Positions 33,359-43,500 of a stretch of 64,000 bases of DNA are shown one piece after another. Origin of the DNA: Axinella damicornis (taxonomy: Eukaryota > Porifera > Demospongiae > Axinellida > Axinellidae); the NCBI GenBank assembly GCA_963931865.1, contig OZ007509.1:19870227-19934226 (forward strand), in the 5' to 3' direction. The notes beneath the pieces are model-generated. The model ran no database searches. It had not been told where the DNA came from and was given only the letters and a program-made list of their open reading frames with translations. The first letter of the stretch is position 1. Each line of letters opens with the position of its first letter. The translations under genes and the position numbers were made by a program.

Positions 33359-34552
33359 TCGCTAAGCACTTGCTTTACAGCCTGGGGGTTGAGTGTTCGT
33401 CTCCCCAATAACCGAGTACGAGTCTGGGCCACTCCGTACACACCGGTTCCTGACTCCCCGCCTAGCAGCTTGAGTACGCCGGTTCCCATCTGACCACCGA
33501 AGCTAAAGAAAGGTGTTCTGGTTGAAAGCAGGTAGCCTCCTGTGATTCCAGTCACCGGCGCCTATCCAGCGCTCCTGAGGCTTACACTTCGGTGTCCGAC
33601 CTGTCACGGAGGGATGGGTTGTTGCTAGGTTGTATTTTTTTTCACTTTTTTTCCATTCTTCCTCATTCTTTTTTTTGTTTTTGGTTTGTTTTTTTTTGGG
33701 TTGCTCATGCTGATTTTGTGTCTCTTTACGGAAAATGTCAAAGTTTTTCTTTTTGTGACTGAATCTTGCAGTGGCATTCCTTCACAGAGGGATGGGTCCA
33801 TGCTACTAGGCTAGCCATATATACTGATAATATAATTATCAATGGGCTAGCTTGCTGGTGCTTTGTGTAATTTCATTTAAGCTTTTTTCTTGTTCTTTCT
33901 CTGTGCATTCCCTCACAGAGGGATGGGGTATGAGAGGCTACTAGTTTAGCAGTTCATGGAGGGAATTAAAGCTGGGTGGGGGCTCCCAGTTACTGAGTAG
34001 CAGCTCGTACTTCCACTGTTGGTCAGTTCAGTAATCAGAATTTAATGGATGTGTTCAATTGATGTGTTGCTAATAGCAGCAAATGTTGTGATGGTGTGCA
34101 TCAATGGTGTCATGGCGCTAGCTGCAGTCGGTTGGCTGTGAGGAGAACTTGGTCCTCATCTTTTGAAGCTTCTCCATCCATCGTTGGTGTCTGTCCAACA
34201 CTACTGGCTTGTCTGGCTCCTGCGCATGACAGAAGAAAAGGGGAGGCTCTACATAACCTCGTTCCCAGGTTCTCGCAGCCTGGGAACGAGGCTATGCTCT
34301 ACAGTGGCAGGAGCCCACAACAAGGAGCATCCAACTACGAGAACAAGTCTGCTCTAATAGTGCTTGTTGTTGACCATATACGGCAAGTGGGAATCCGTAC
34401 TGCAGCGATACTAAAGTGATTTATATGAACCAGTGGGCGGCCAATACGTACTTAGACTACAGGAAGGCCAGCTATGATTGCAAAAGAGGTTCCAAATAAG
34501 GCTAGGTTGCTGCTGTTTGAATTAAAATGTTCTGTGGCTGTAGTTGTTTGCG
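33359..34552. other. Intergenic, with three diverged 'CACAGAGGGATGGG' blocks
   Basis: The word CACRGAGGGATGGG recurs at about 33605, 33784 and 33917, each with a T-rich flank. A hairpin-family copy lies at about 34255-34294. No gene is evident. Confidence 0.5.
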
Positions 34553-36170
34553 TTAAGGGCTCCTGACAGTGGGTAGTGAAACTCTTGCCACATGTACTGC
34601 AAGTATACCTCCTGAACATACACTGCTCACCCCTCCATTCTCCCTCTTTTCCTTTCCTCCATCACCCTGCCCCTTATCCTCCACCTCCCCCTTCTCCTCC
34701 CCTCTCTCCCCCCTGTCCTCCCTGTCACCCCCATCTTCCAGTTGCTCCTCAACGCTGTGTGGAGGGGGAGGGGAGGGAGGCAGCTCGACCACCTGTGGCT
34801 CGTACTCACTGGGGTCCACCTCCGTGATGGCGAAGGACCGGACTGAGTTGTTAACAGGAGTGGGATCCTGTACGAGGGGAGAGAGACGCATGTGATGCAG
34901 AACTATAGGTGAACTTTATTTACAGAAACAAGCAATACACCACCTGCTTATTCCTCCCACTCCTGTGAGAGACAAAGTTCTCTGGGCTGAAAGCATCGCA
35001 CTCGATGCTGGCCAGCTGGTCAGCAGTAGGTGGGGCCGGGGGCGGGGCTGGGTCAAGGGACCTTGTGGATTCTAGGGATTAGAGAGAACCAATCTGTCAG
35101 TGGACACACTGTTATGTGTGCTGTACCTGGAGTAGAGACATTACAGTGTCCTGTATCTAAAGTGGACACACTGTAACAGTGTGGCCTCGTTCCCAGGCTC
35201 TCCCACACATGAACAAAATTCGCTATAAAGCGACGAAAAGCTGGCGATGGCCTGGGAACGAGGCTAGATATAAGTGTCCTGTATCTAAAGTGGACACACT
35301 GTTACAGTGTGCTGTACCTGCAGTGTTGTCAAGCATGAGCTTCAGCCGGGCCCTGACTCGCTCTGCAGGGGTCTTAGAGATGGGAACAAGGGAGTAAGTG
35401 TACAGCCACTCCAATACAAAACAAGCCCAAACATACCATACTGTTGTAGCCAGGTATATCTTTGGACCAGTCTCTGCAGAACACAAGAACAGCTCATGGG
35501 CAGAGCTGGCCTCATTCCATAAGATTGGAACAGAATGGGGAGAGCAAGCCATACCCACCCACGTCCATTGGTAGCACCTCCCTAACCTCCCCAGCCCATT
35601 CCCCTGACTCCACTGGCCTCAATCCTAGCTCACCACTGGCCTCCATCCCAAGCTACCTTGGGATGGAGGCTACATGCTGTGTACATCACAGTTCTCTTAC
35701 TTCAGCCTCTGCTTCCCGTCCGCAGGCTCCTTCGCTCCCTTTGCCTCTCTCCTCTCCTCCACCGAGTCTGACCGGCTGGAGTCTGATGAGGAGTGTCTGC
35801 GGAACAGCAAGACACCTCACAAGAATGCAACACTTGACAACAGCTTCAACCAACCAGAGGCTTATACAGGAAGCACAAGCCTCATTTGTTTAGTCCCAGA
35901 CTATCGACTCCCGTCTGATTTGCCATCAGAACTTGCGATATGGGTCATGTTTGGCAATGTTCCATAGTAGTTGGGACATGTAATATGAAGTTTCTCTTGA
36001 GCCCCAAACAAAACAAACTGTACTAACCACACAAGCCTTACTTGTAACCATTAGAGAAGGCATAGCTCTGGACCAATGGATCTTCTCTGGGGGTATGGCT
36101 GAGTGACCTGAGTCCCAGTTGACTACAACCTGGCCCACAGTCCAGTGCTTATACCACTTGGCCACCAAGC

Positions 36171-36206
<36 letters not shown>

Positions 36207-37369
36207 TCATTGTTCACAGCATACCTCCTCCGTCTGTGTCTCCTGGAGTACCTCTCTCTGCTGCTGTCAGAAGAAGAGCTTCTGGAAATAGTAACAGTTA
36301 ATGTATGACCTGTCCTGAATATTGCCATCATTGGTTGGAAGATAAAATATTCAATTCGGACACAGTGCACACAAGTAATCACTGTCTACCTCCTCCTGTG
36401 CTTCCTGGAAGACCTTCTGTCTCTGCTGCGAGACCTCCCCCGTCGATCACGGCTACGACTCCTGGACCTCTTCCATCGGTCTCTACTGTGGGACCTTCTC
36501 CTCCGATCTCGGCTCCGAGATCTGGATCTCCGCCGTCGATCCCTGCTGCGTGATCTCTCCCAACTTCTTGATCTTGATCGTGACCTCCTCCTCCTCCTGC
36601 TTCTATGCCCTAGGAATGGATGGAGAGAGAGAAGGGTGGGTCATTCAGCGAACAATGTGGGCACGTATATTGTGAGCTTTATTAGCCTTGTTCCCAGGCG
36701 CTCAGTACCCAGGAACAAGGCTAGAGTTATTATGTGCTGCCTGTCAAGACACCGGTCTTCAACCAGGCAGATCCTCAGCAGCAATAAGGAAATGATTGCC
36801 CTGATTGGATGCTTAAAATTCTGATTCTTGGTCATATCTTCACCATATGGACAAAACGCTTAAGTGACTGGAAATGACGAAACAAGGATGTGATTCAAGC
36901 ACAAACCGAAGTGGATTTTACCTGAGCTATGCGTCAATTGGGGGAGAGAGAGAGGGATGCATGTCAGTACCACAGCAAGAAAATCTTTGCAAGGGCTAAC
37001 ACTCCAGAGCACTCAACCTGCTGCGGTGCGACCGGTGATAGTCTGAGTCACTCTCCGAGCTGGAGCGGTACCGCCTCTTGTGGCGGTGACGATCACGAGA
37101 CCTGGACCTGGAATGAGACCACACCCACACCCCACTGACTGGTGCAGTACACCATAGCCTAGTCTATCACGCTAGACCAAGTTTCTCTACCTCAGGAAGT
37201 CAGTTGGGGCTGGCCGCTTTTCCCTACGCCCCACCCCAAACTTCCTGAGCGAGAGAAATGTGGTCTAGCTTGACAGACTAACCATAGGCCCCTCTTCACC
37301 TCACCTGTGCTTCCTCTTGGAAGAGCGAGGTGATCGGCTTCTGCTTCGATCTCGCCTACTCCTGCCCAT
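34553..37369 (-). CDS. RS-domain protein, RSRC1/SRrp53-like (nine coding exons)
   Basis: Exons in order: 37305-37369 (ATG), 37018-37107, 36390-36602, 36281-36225, 35701-35796, 35437-35473, 35318-35372, 34944-35071, 34553-34867. Phases agree throughout; the RS-coding exons are phase 2 at both borders. The N-terminus MGRSRRDRSRSRSPR is followed by long Arg/Ser repeats, then KDWSKDIPGYNSMTPAERVR with ARLKLML, then QLASIECDAFSPENFVSHRS, a Pro-rich stretch and a Glu/Gly/Lys-rich tail. Human RSRC1 has the same order: an MGR start, an RS domain, an 'AEQ.KARLQL' helix and an 'IES..F..QTF' motif. RSRC1 is a nuclear splicing regulator; that role is inferred here. The C-terminal tail is not conserved. 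Possible 5' UTR donors lie at about 37432 and 37551. Confidence 0.68.
35183..35266. mobile_element. Hairpin-family copy in an intron of the RS gene
   Basis: GGCCTCGTTCCCAGGCTCTC ... GGCCTGGGAACGAGGCTA with the shared core CGACGAAAAGCTGG. The direct repeats GTATCTAAAGTGGACACACTG flank it on both sides. Confidence 0.85.
36095..36172 (-). mobile_element. tRNA-like SINE head, candidate copy 3
   Basis: On the minus strand TGGTGGCCAAGTGGTATAAG (A-box-like) is followed by GGTTGTAGTCAACTGGGACT (B-box region). It lies in an RS-gene intron next to the poly-C run 36173-36205. Confidence 0.5.
36173..36205. repeat. Poly-C tract (33 nt)
   Basis: A pure homopolymer in the intron between RS-gene exons 4 and 5; G-rich in the transcribed sense. 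Confidence 0.95.
36683..36722. mobile_element. 40-bp hairpin-family copy
   Basis: TAGCCTTGTTCCCAGGCGCT ... CCCAGGAACAAGGCTA in an RS-gene intron. Confidence 0.8.
37156..37283. mobile_element. Hairpin MITE of about 125 bp (TAGTCTATCACGCTAGACCA)
   Basis: The left arm TAGTCTATCACGCTAGACCA is inverted on the right (TGGTCTAGCTTGACAGACTA). The arms stay similar for about 55 bases. Its ends differ from the main hairpin family. Confidence 0.7.
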
Positions 37370-37713
37370 GACTTGTGATGCATGTACAAGTGTACATCAA
37401 TGTCACATTCTAGGTTTTATACAGAACAGAGCTCACCCTCACTCTGTTCAAAGCAAACTCTGTCACTCTTCTCCAAATGAGAGACAACCTTGTGAATAGC
37501 AAAGGCACAACTAATTTTTACCCTTACTGTACTGCTTGTTACAACGTACTCACCAGGCAATCGTAACCTTGGCTTATGGCGTCCACTGTCCAAACTCAAA
37601 CTCACTTTCCAGTGGTTTCCACTGAACGATGACGTAATGCCGGAAATAAGTCGGGGTCAGGTAAGGGGGTGGGGCTGATAGTCTTTTGTCAACAACGCGA
37701 AACTGTGTTCGAC
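37370..37713. promoter_or_regulatory. Bidirectional promoter between the RS gene and the gene at 37714
   Basis: The two start codons are divergent and 344 bases apart. TGACGTAA (37630-37637, CRE/ATF-like) is followed two bases later by CCGGAAAT (37640-37647, ETS-like), a common pair in housekeeping promoters. No TATA box is visible. Donor-like sites in the minus sense suggest a 5' UTR intron of the RS gene. Confidence 0.55.
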
Positions 37714-40296
37714 ATGACGCTGCAGCGAAGGGAAGGCAGCGTGATGCGGAGCCCCGTGGAGTTGCTAGGCGGAAGAATAACCAGGAGCTCGACGGGGCTG
37801 AAAGGAGGTGACATTATTATCTATTTTTCCATACTGTTCCATCTGCACACTGAGCACAGCCATATTTGATTACTGTTGGCAGGTAATGCTGCTTCTGAGA
37901 GGCTACAACAGTGGCTGTCTCGGTCAGCGAGCTCCATCCGTTCTTCCCCCACTCCCTCCTCCACACACTCCCTGCAAGTTAGCACTACGGGAAGCGGAAC
38001 AAAGGTGGAACGTGGTGGGACGCTGGGAAGACCGACTAAAGCTAGGTCAGCCAGGAAATGGTGTGCTACTAGATCACAAGTTAACCTGACGCATGATGAC
38101 TATTGGTCTTAGTCTGCTTCGGGTGTCCAGCTGTCCGGTGGCATACGTAGAGCCTGACTATCGTGAGATGTTGAGACGGAGGAAGCAGTTTGGTAAGAAT
38201 ACTCAGAGGACATAGAATGTATACACAACAAGGCAAATGTGATAAATGATTCTCTTTCTGCAGCTCTGAGGTGCAAGTCTGTTTCTGCACATGCAATTCC
38301 GTAAACAACATTGTCTACTCCACTCGAGAATAATTGTGCAAAGTTGCATTTACGTCTCTCTCTGCACGGATTGACACATGCTGTGAGCCTGCAGTTGTGT
38401 GTGTTATGCCATCACTATTTATTCTCAGGTGTGGCAGTATTCCTAATGGAGAGTCCCTGCATGGCTTCCTGACGGGGGGCAGGTACAACAGGTACGACTA
38501 CACTGGATATGGACGCAACATTGCGACCTGATTTCCTTATTCCATAGTAATACAAGGCTGGGGCTTGATCACAAAGGTCTCTTAATTCAGTGGCATAAAC
38601 TGTACACTTATACCCAAACATAACATTGATCCCACATCATTCTGGCCATGCAGTGCATGTTCACTTACTATGTGGCAAGATAACCTTTTTCCCATGTAGC
38701 ATTTTCTGGCACTGGGATGCCCTAGGAAATTATTTACTCCTCCTCCCCGAAAATTAAACACTACCATTCAACTTCATCTGAAAATGGATTCACCATGCCT
38801 CGTTCCCACACGGCCTGGGAACGAGGCTAGGGTTCACCCAGCTTCAGCTAGAACCACTTTTCTTATTGCCATGTAAAGTCGTCCATATTCAGACACGTGA
38901 TGCAGTAAATGATTGAAGGGAACATACCCAAGTACCTCTCAATTAAAATACCAGGTCATGTCTCCCCCCTCCTTTGCTGTAGTTCGCACCACATGGACAT
39001 CCGCTCTCTGGAACGATTGGGCCTGTACATCCCACGAGGGGATGCCTCCAGGACCTTTGTTAACCCTGCTGGCACCATCCCGCCATCGCCTGCCATATAT
39101 GGTAAATGTGGATGTAGTTGAATATCTCAGTTACTTGGACTGTGAACAGTGGTATGGTGAAGATATCTGTTAGTGACACACATACATTCCCATTGAGAAT
39201 GTATTGGGAGGGCGAGAGCAATTGAAATTCCCAACACAAGTATACTTTCCACATATGTCAACGATATCCCATAAACAATACACAGTAACTAGTGATGACA
39301 TCATATGACATACTACACCCAGGTCTGAGGCGCTGTTCCCATGGTTACAGGGTGAGTGACACACACACACTAATGCGTGCCTCTTCAAGACACACAACCT
39401 CTGACACTGCTCTCTATGGCTGCACACTGGATACACGACCGAGACAAGTGGTTGGCAGCACTGTGTCCATCGACAAGGAGATAGAGCAAGTGTTTGGGCC
39501 TGATCAGGGAAGCAGTGGCTCAGATTCACTGTCACTAGTAGCCCAGTTCGAGGGAGATTCAGAAGGAAGTGACCACCAGCTGGCAGTGGATAGGGGTACA
39601 GAGGAGAGTGGAGCATGCAGTGAGCAGAAGAAAGGGGAGAGCATTATAAGCAGTGTTTCTGTTTCGAACAGTAACTGTTCTGAGGTTACTTTGGATCATG
39701 AGGAGTCTCAGGGCTTTGAGGTTGTGACACCAGTGCTGTCCCCAACGGAAGGCAAGAGTGCCACAGCTCATGGTCCCACTACTTTAGACTGTTTGACGCA
39801 GATCTCTCCAAGTGAAACCCCCCGAAATGATGATGAGTTAGGAAATGGAGATACTGAGACTTTACCTGAGATTTGTCCGGATGCAAGGCAGACCGAGGAT
39901 ACCGAATCACTAGATTTAATCTCCCCCACAGCACAACAGATAGCCGATGACATCCTTCAGGAATGCCAGAGTTCTACAAGTGTAAGCAGCAGCAGTAGCG
40001 CTGCTAGAGCTGACAACCAGAGGCAGTGGAAGGGGGACGGTGACATCCAGACTGTTGATCGGTGTCTGCAAACCACCTTTGTGGACACCCCCCAACTACA
40101 GACAGGTGTGGGCATCAAAGGTGCTAACCTACCCCTCTCTGGTACTGATAACTACCGTGAGGACCATCCCACAGATACAACCAACCAGCCTCCCTCTGCC
40201 AGCTCCATGCAGCTTGCTAGTGCTTCAGGGAAATCCAGCTGCATTTTTGTCGATCTGACTAGCTTGCAGGCTACTGTGGACCAAGATCAAAATTGA
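37714..40296 (+). CDS. Unknown Ser/Thr-rich protein (seven exons, 506 residues)
   Basis: Exons: 37714-37807, 37883-38045, 38113-38192, 38264-38300, 38429-38482, 38983-39101, 39323-40296. The coding sum is 1521 bases and the phases agree. The 66-base intron at 38046-38112 is my choice to avoid an in-frame stop and is the least certain join. The N-terminal half is basic and Ser-rich (SRSASSIRSSPTPSSTHSLQ), with YVEPDYREMLRRRKQFALRC and MDIRSLERLGLYIPRGDASR as the most protein-like segments. The last exon is acidic, Ser/Thr/Asp-rich and probably disordered. I recognise no family. It shares a divergent promoter with the RS gene, so broad expression is likely. ATG 37714 is the first in-frame ATG. 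Confidence 0.62.
38796..38829. mobile_element. Minimal hairpin-family copy (34 bp)
   Basis: TGCCTCGTTCCCACACGGCC TGGGAACGAGGCTA: both ends are present with almost no interior, in an intron of the gene at 37714. Confidence 0.75.
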
Positions 40297-40572
40297 CCAT
40301 CCATACATACATAAACTCACTTTTGATTTACTCAACCCAAACCATAATATTGTACACTCTATTCCACCCTCTTAATCTTCTGTGTAGCGATTATGTCATG
40401 CTGTCAAACTTTGTTGTAAAAATAACTTATGAATGTATACTGCATGAAAATTTGCTAAAACTTCTGAGGATGTTTTTGCATGTCTTCTCTCACTAAACCC
40501 TATGAGACAAAGTAAAAAATAATTTTATTTTACCAAGGTAATTAGTGGGCCAAACACTGTAATACCATAGTT

Positions 40573-43500
40573 CTAAACAAGAAGTTTCTCCTCCCCGTGC
40601 TCCATGATGTTCACGCTGAAGGGGCTCCCCGGTATGTGGGTCTTGGACCATGTGATGTCCACTGTGTAGACCCCAGCAATGTTGGGGTCATAGCGCACAA
40701 GGATGGTACGCTCATTCTCTGGGTGCCGACGCATGTTGATCTTGAAAGCTCCCTTCGGACCGTGGACACGTACGGATAGCGTCCCCACATCCACTTCACC
40801 TGTCTCGATTGCAAAATTCCCTTCTTGACCAACATAGCCATCTTGCAGACCAGAACCGTATGCCCTGATGTGTTCTGGAATTGACATCATGGAGCCATCC
40901 TCCGAGGTTGAACTGTAGTGGCCACGGAGATCAAACTGTACGTTGAATGGGCTTCCCAGAATGTGCTTCTCATCATACAGTACAGCAACCTCATGATTTC
41001 CAGATATTTGGGGGACAATACTGCACTCATACAAGTTGGAACCTGCTATTGGCGTGGTGTGAATCTTGGCAGCATTTGGTGGCCGACAGGTGATGTCCAG
41101 GAGCTTGTTCTGGTCCACACACTCTACTTGGAAGCTGTGAGGCACTCCAACGTAGAACCTCTCTTGCTGCAGGTCGAGCCCGGTCATCATATGCAGCTGC
41201 TCTGAGGTGAAGTTCACTGTGTAGGGGCTGCCCCTGATGTGCACAGAGTTCCACACTATACCCATGTGGTACCGTCCAGGAATGGAGGGAGTGAGTTTGC
41301 AAGTGTAGGTCCCATCGTTGTTGTCGTAAACCTGGACCACTACCTTCCCAGGTCCAATGGCCCTGAAGTCAAGTCTGCCATGTCCTGCATCAGCGGTGGA
41401 GATACGGAAACTGACCGTGTCTTTGAGGGGCAGTGATGCCTGAAACAGCTGCCTGTCTTCCTCAACTATGAAGACTTTGGAGGCATTTGAGTCTGCTACT
41501 ACCCTGAGTGGGCTGCCTGGTATCTCAGAATCACCCTCCTTAATGTGGACAAGGTAAGCACCTAAGGCGTTTGGGAAAAATCTGATACTAGATATGCCAG
41601 CTGCTTCACTACTGATGAGTGTTTTACAAGGTCCAATGGGACTCTCGGTACTGGCTGCCAGATCTGAGGTTGTTTGAGCTTCATCCACGCGTGCAATTAA
41701 ATTGACCATCTTCCCAGCTTCCACTGTGCTACTGTTAGGCTGTACACAGTCTGCTGCAAGGGAGTCCTTTTCCACTGCTTTGATGAGGAATGGACTGCCT
41801 TCAATTGGGTTGCTCTTGAACGTCACCTCAAGTGCGTAGTCATCTGGAACGCTGGGAACGAAGCAAATTGTCTGCGACTTTTCTTCTTTCCTGGAAATTA
41901 CCTCAACTTCCCCGGAATTCTTTCCCATACATTTGGCAACCAGAAAATCATTGTCATTCATTGACTTGGGCACAGAAGCAACAACCTTGATCCGCTGTCC
42001 AACTTCCACCAAATTTGTGGCATCTCCTCTCAGTGGATGTGTGATATCAGGATCACACTCGTCCAACACTGTTATCTGGAAGGGGCATCCAGGGATGCGG
42101 TTCCCACCCCACAAGATGAACAGATGGTGCACCCCTGCGATGTTTGGAATGTAGTTGATTGTGTATGCCCTAACATGCTCTGACTCTTGGACTGTGAGTT
42201 TGGAGTCCTTTCCACCAGGGGGCACCGAGCTTTGCACAAAGAGGCCTCCCATGCCAGCGTCTGATACATCCACTGTGAGGGTGAGTAGCTCCCCAACACG
42301 TACTCTGCTGTTGGGCATGATCACTCTGCAGCCTTGTTCGTTTGCAAGTGCAGTGAATGTCACATGGTATGGGCAACCAACAATCTCCTCCTCTCCGAGT
42401 AAAATGTGGATGGCGTAAGTACCTGGAACCTGAGGTTCAAAGATGATCTTGAATTTGTTCTTCTTTATTTCCTCGATCTTTGTCTGGTGCTGTGTGCTGC
42501 TCGTTTCATGGATAGCATACGAGCTGAGGTCAGCAAGACTACAGTCAGCTTTAATTTCAAGTACAAATGGCTTCCCCAGCGGATAGCTTTGTGCTGCACC
42601 TCCACCACCAACCTCCAGTTTCACTGGTGAACCTGGCACAGGTTTGTTTGCCCACAGGAGGTGCAGGAGGTGAATGCCAGGGGCTGTAGGGAGGAGTGAA
42701 ATGTTGTAGATATGTGGGTTTTCGTCTTCACTTCTGACAATAACTTTTGAACGTTTAGCTTTGCTCTTAGGTCCTTCAATGGTGACCTTCAGCACGGCAT
42801 CCCCCGCCATCTGTGCATCAACTCCCAGGCTGATTGGTACATTAACTTGTGGTGAAGTTGGGATGTTTTCAAGACCAAAGATGTAGCATTTGGATGGGTC
42901 AACTGGCATAACGTAGTGGAATAAAAATGGACTGTCTGGTATGGGCTGTCCATTGTGTTCCACCTCCAGGGTGTAGTGGTCTGGCTTGTCAGGATCAAAG
43001 TAGATTTCAACCATGCCATCAGGGTTTGGTGATAGCTTGACGTGACCAGGGCCTGTCTTTTCTCCAGTGACAGAAGCAACTACTGTCGCATCTGATACTC
43101 CTTCTGCACCTGAGACCAGGAGACTCACTGGTTCTCCCACGAAGATGTTGAGCTCTAGTGGCTCATCCGTCTCCCCTTCAGATTCTGTATCCACTGGAGA
43201 TGCTCCCAACAATCGCTGAATCTCTGCTGGGATGATCATGTCCTCCTCTTGTTCAAGATACTGCATATCTGCAGACTCATTCAACAGTACCCTTGGGACA
43301 AGATCGATTTCAAAAGGAGACTCTTTTACCTCTATACCTTCAAAATACACTGTGAGGAGGTAGACGTCTTCCCTTGTGGGCTTAAATGAAACGTTGTAAC
43401 TGTAGGAAGTGGTGCTCGTGATTTTCACAGGAGTTTCACCACATTTCTCACCACTACATCTAGCACTGAGTGTGCCAGGCCCTGCCAGGATTGTCTTCAC

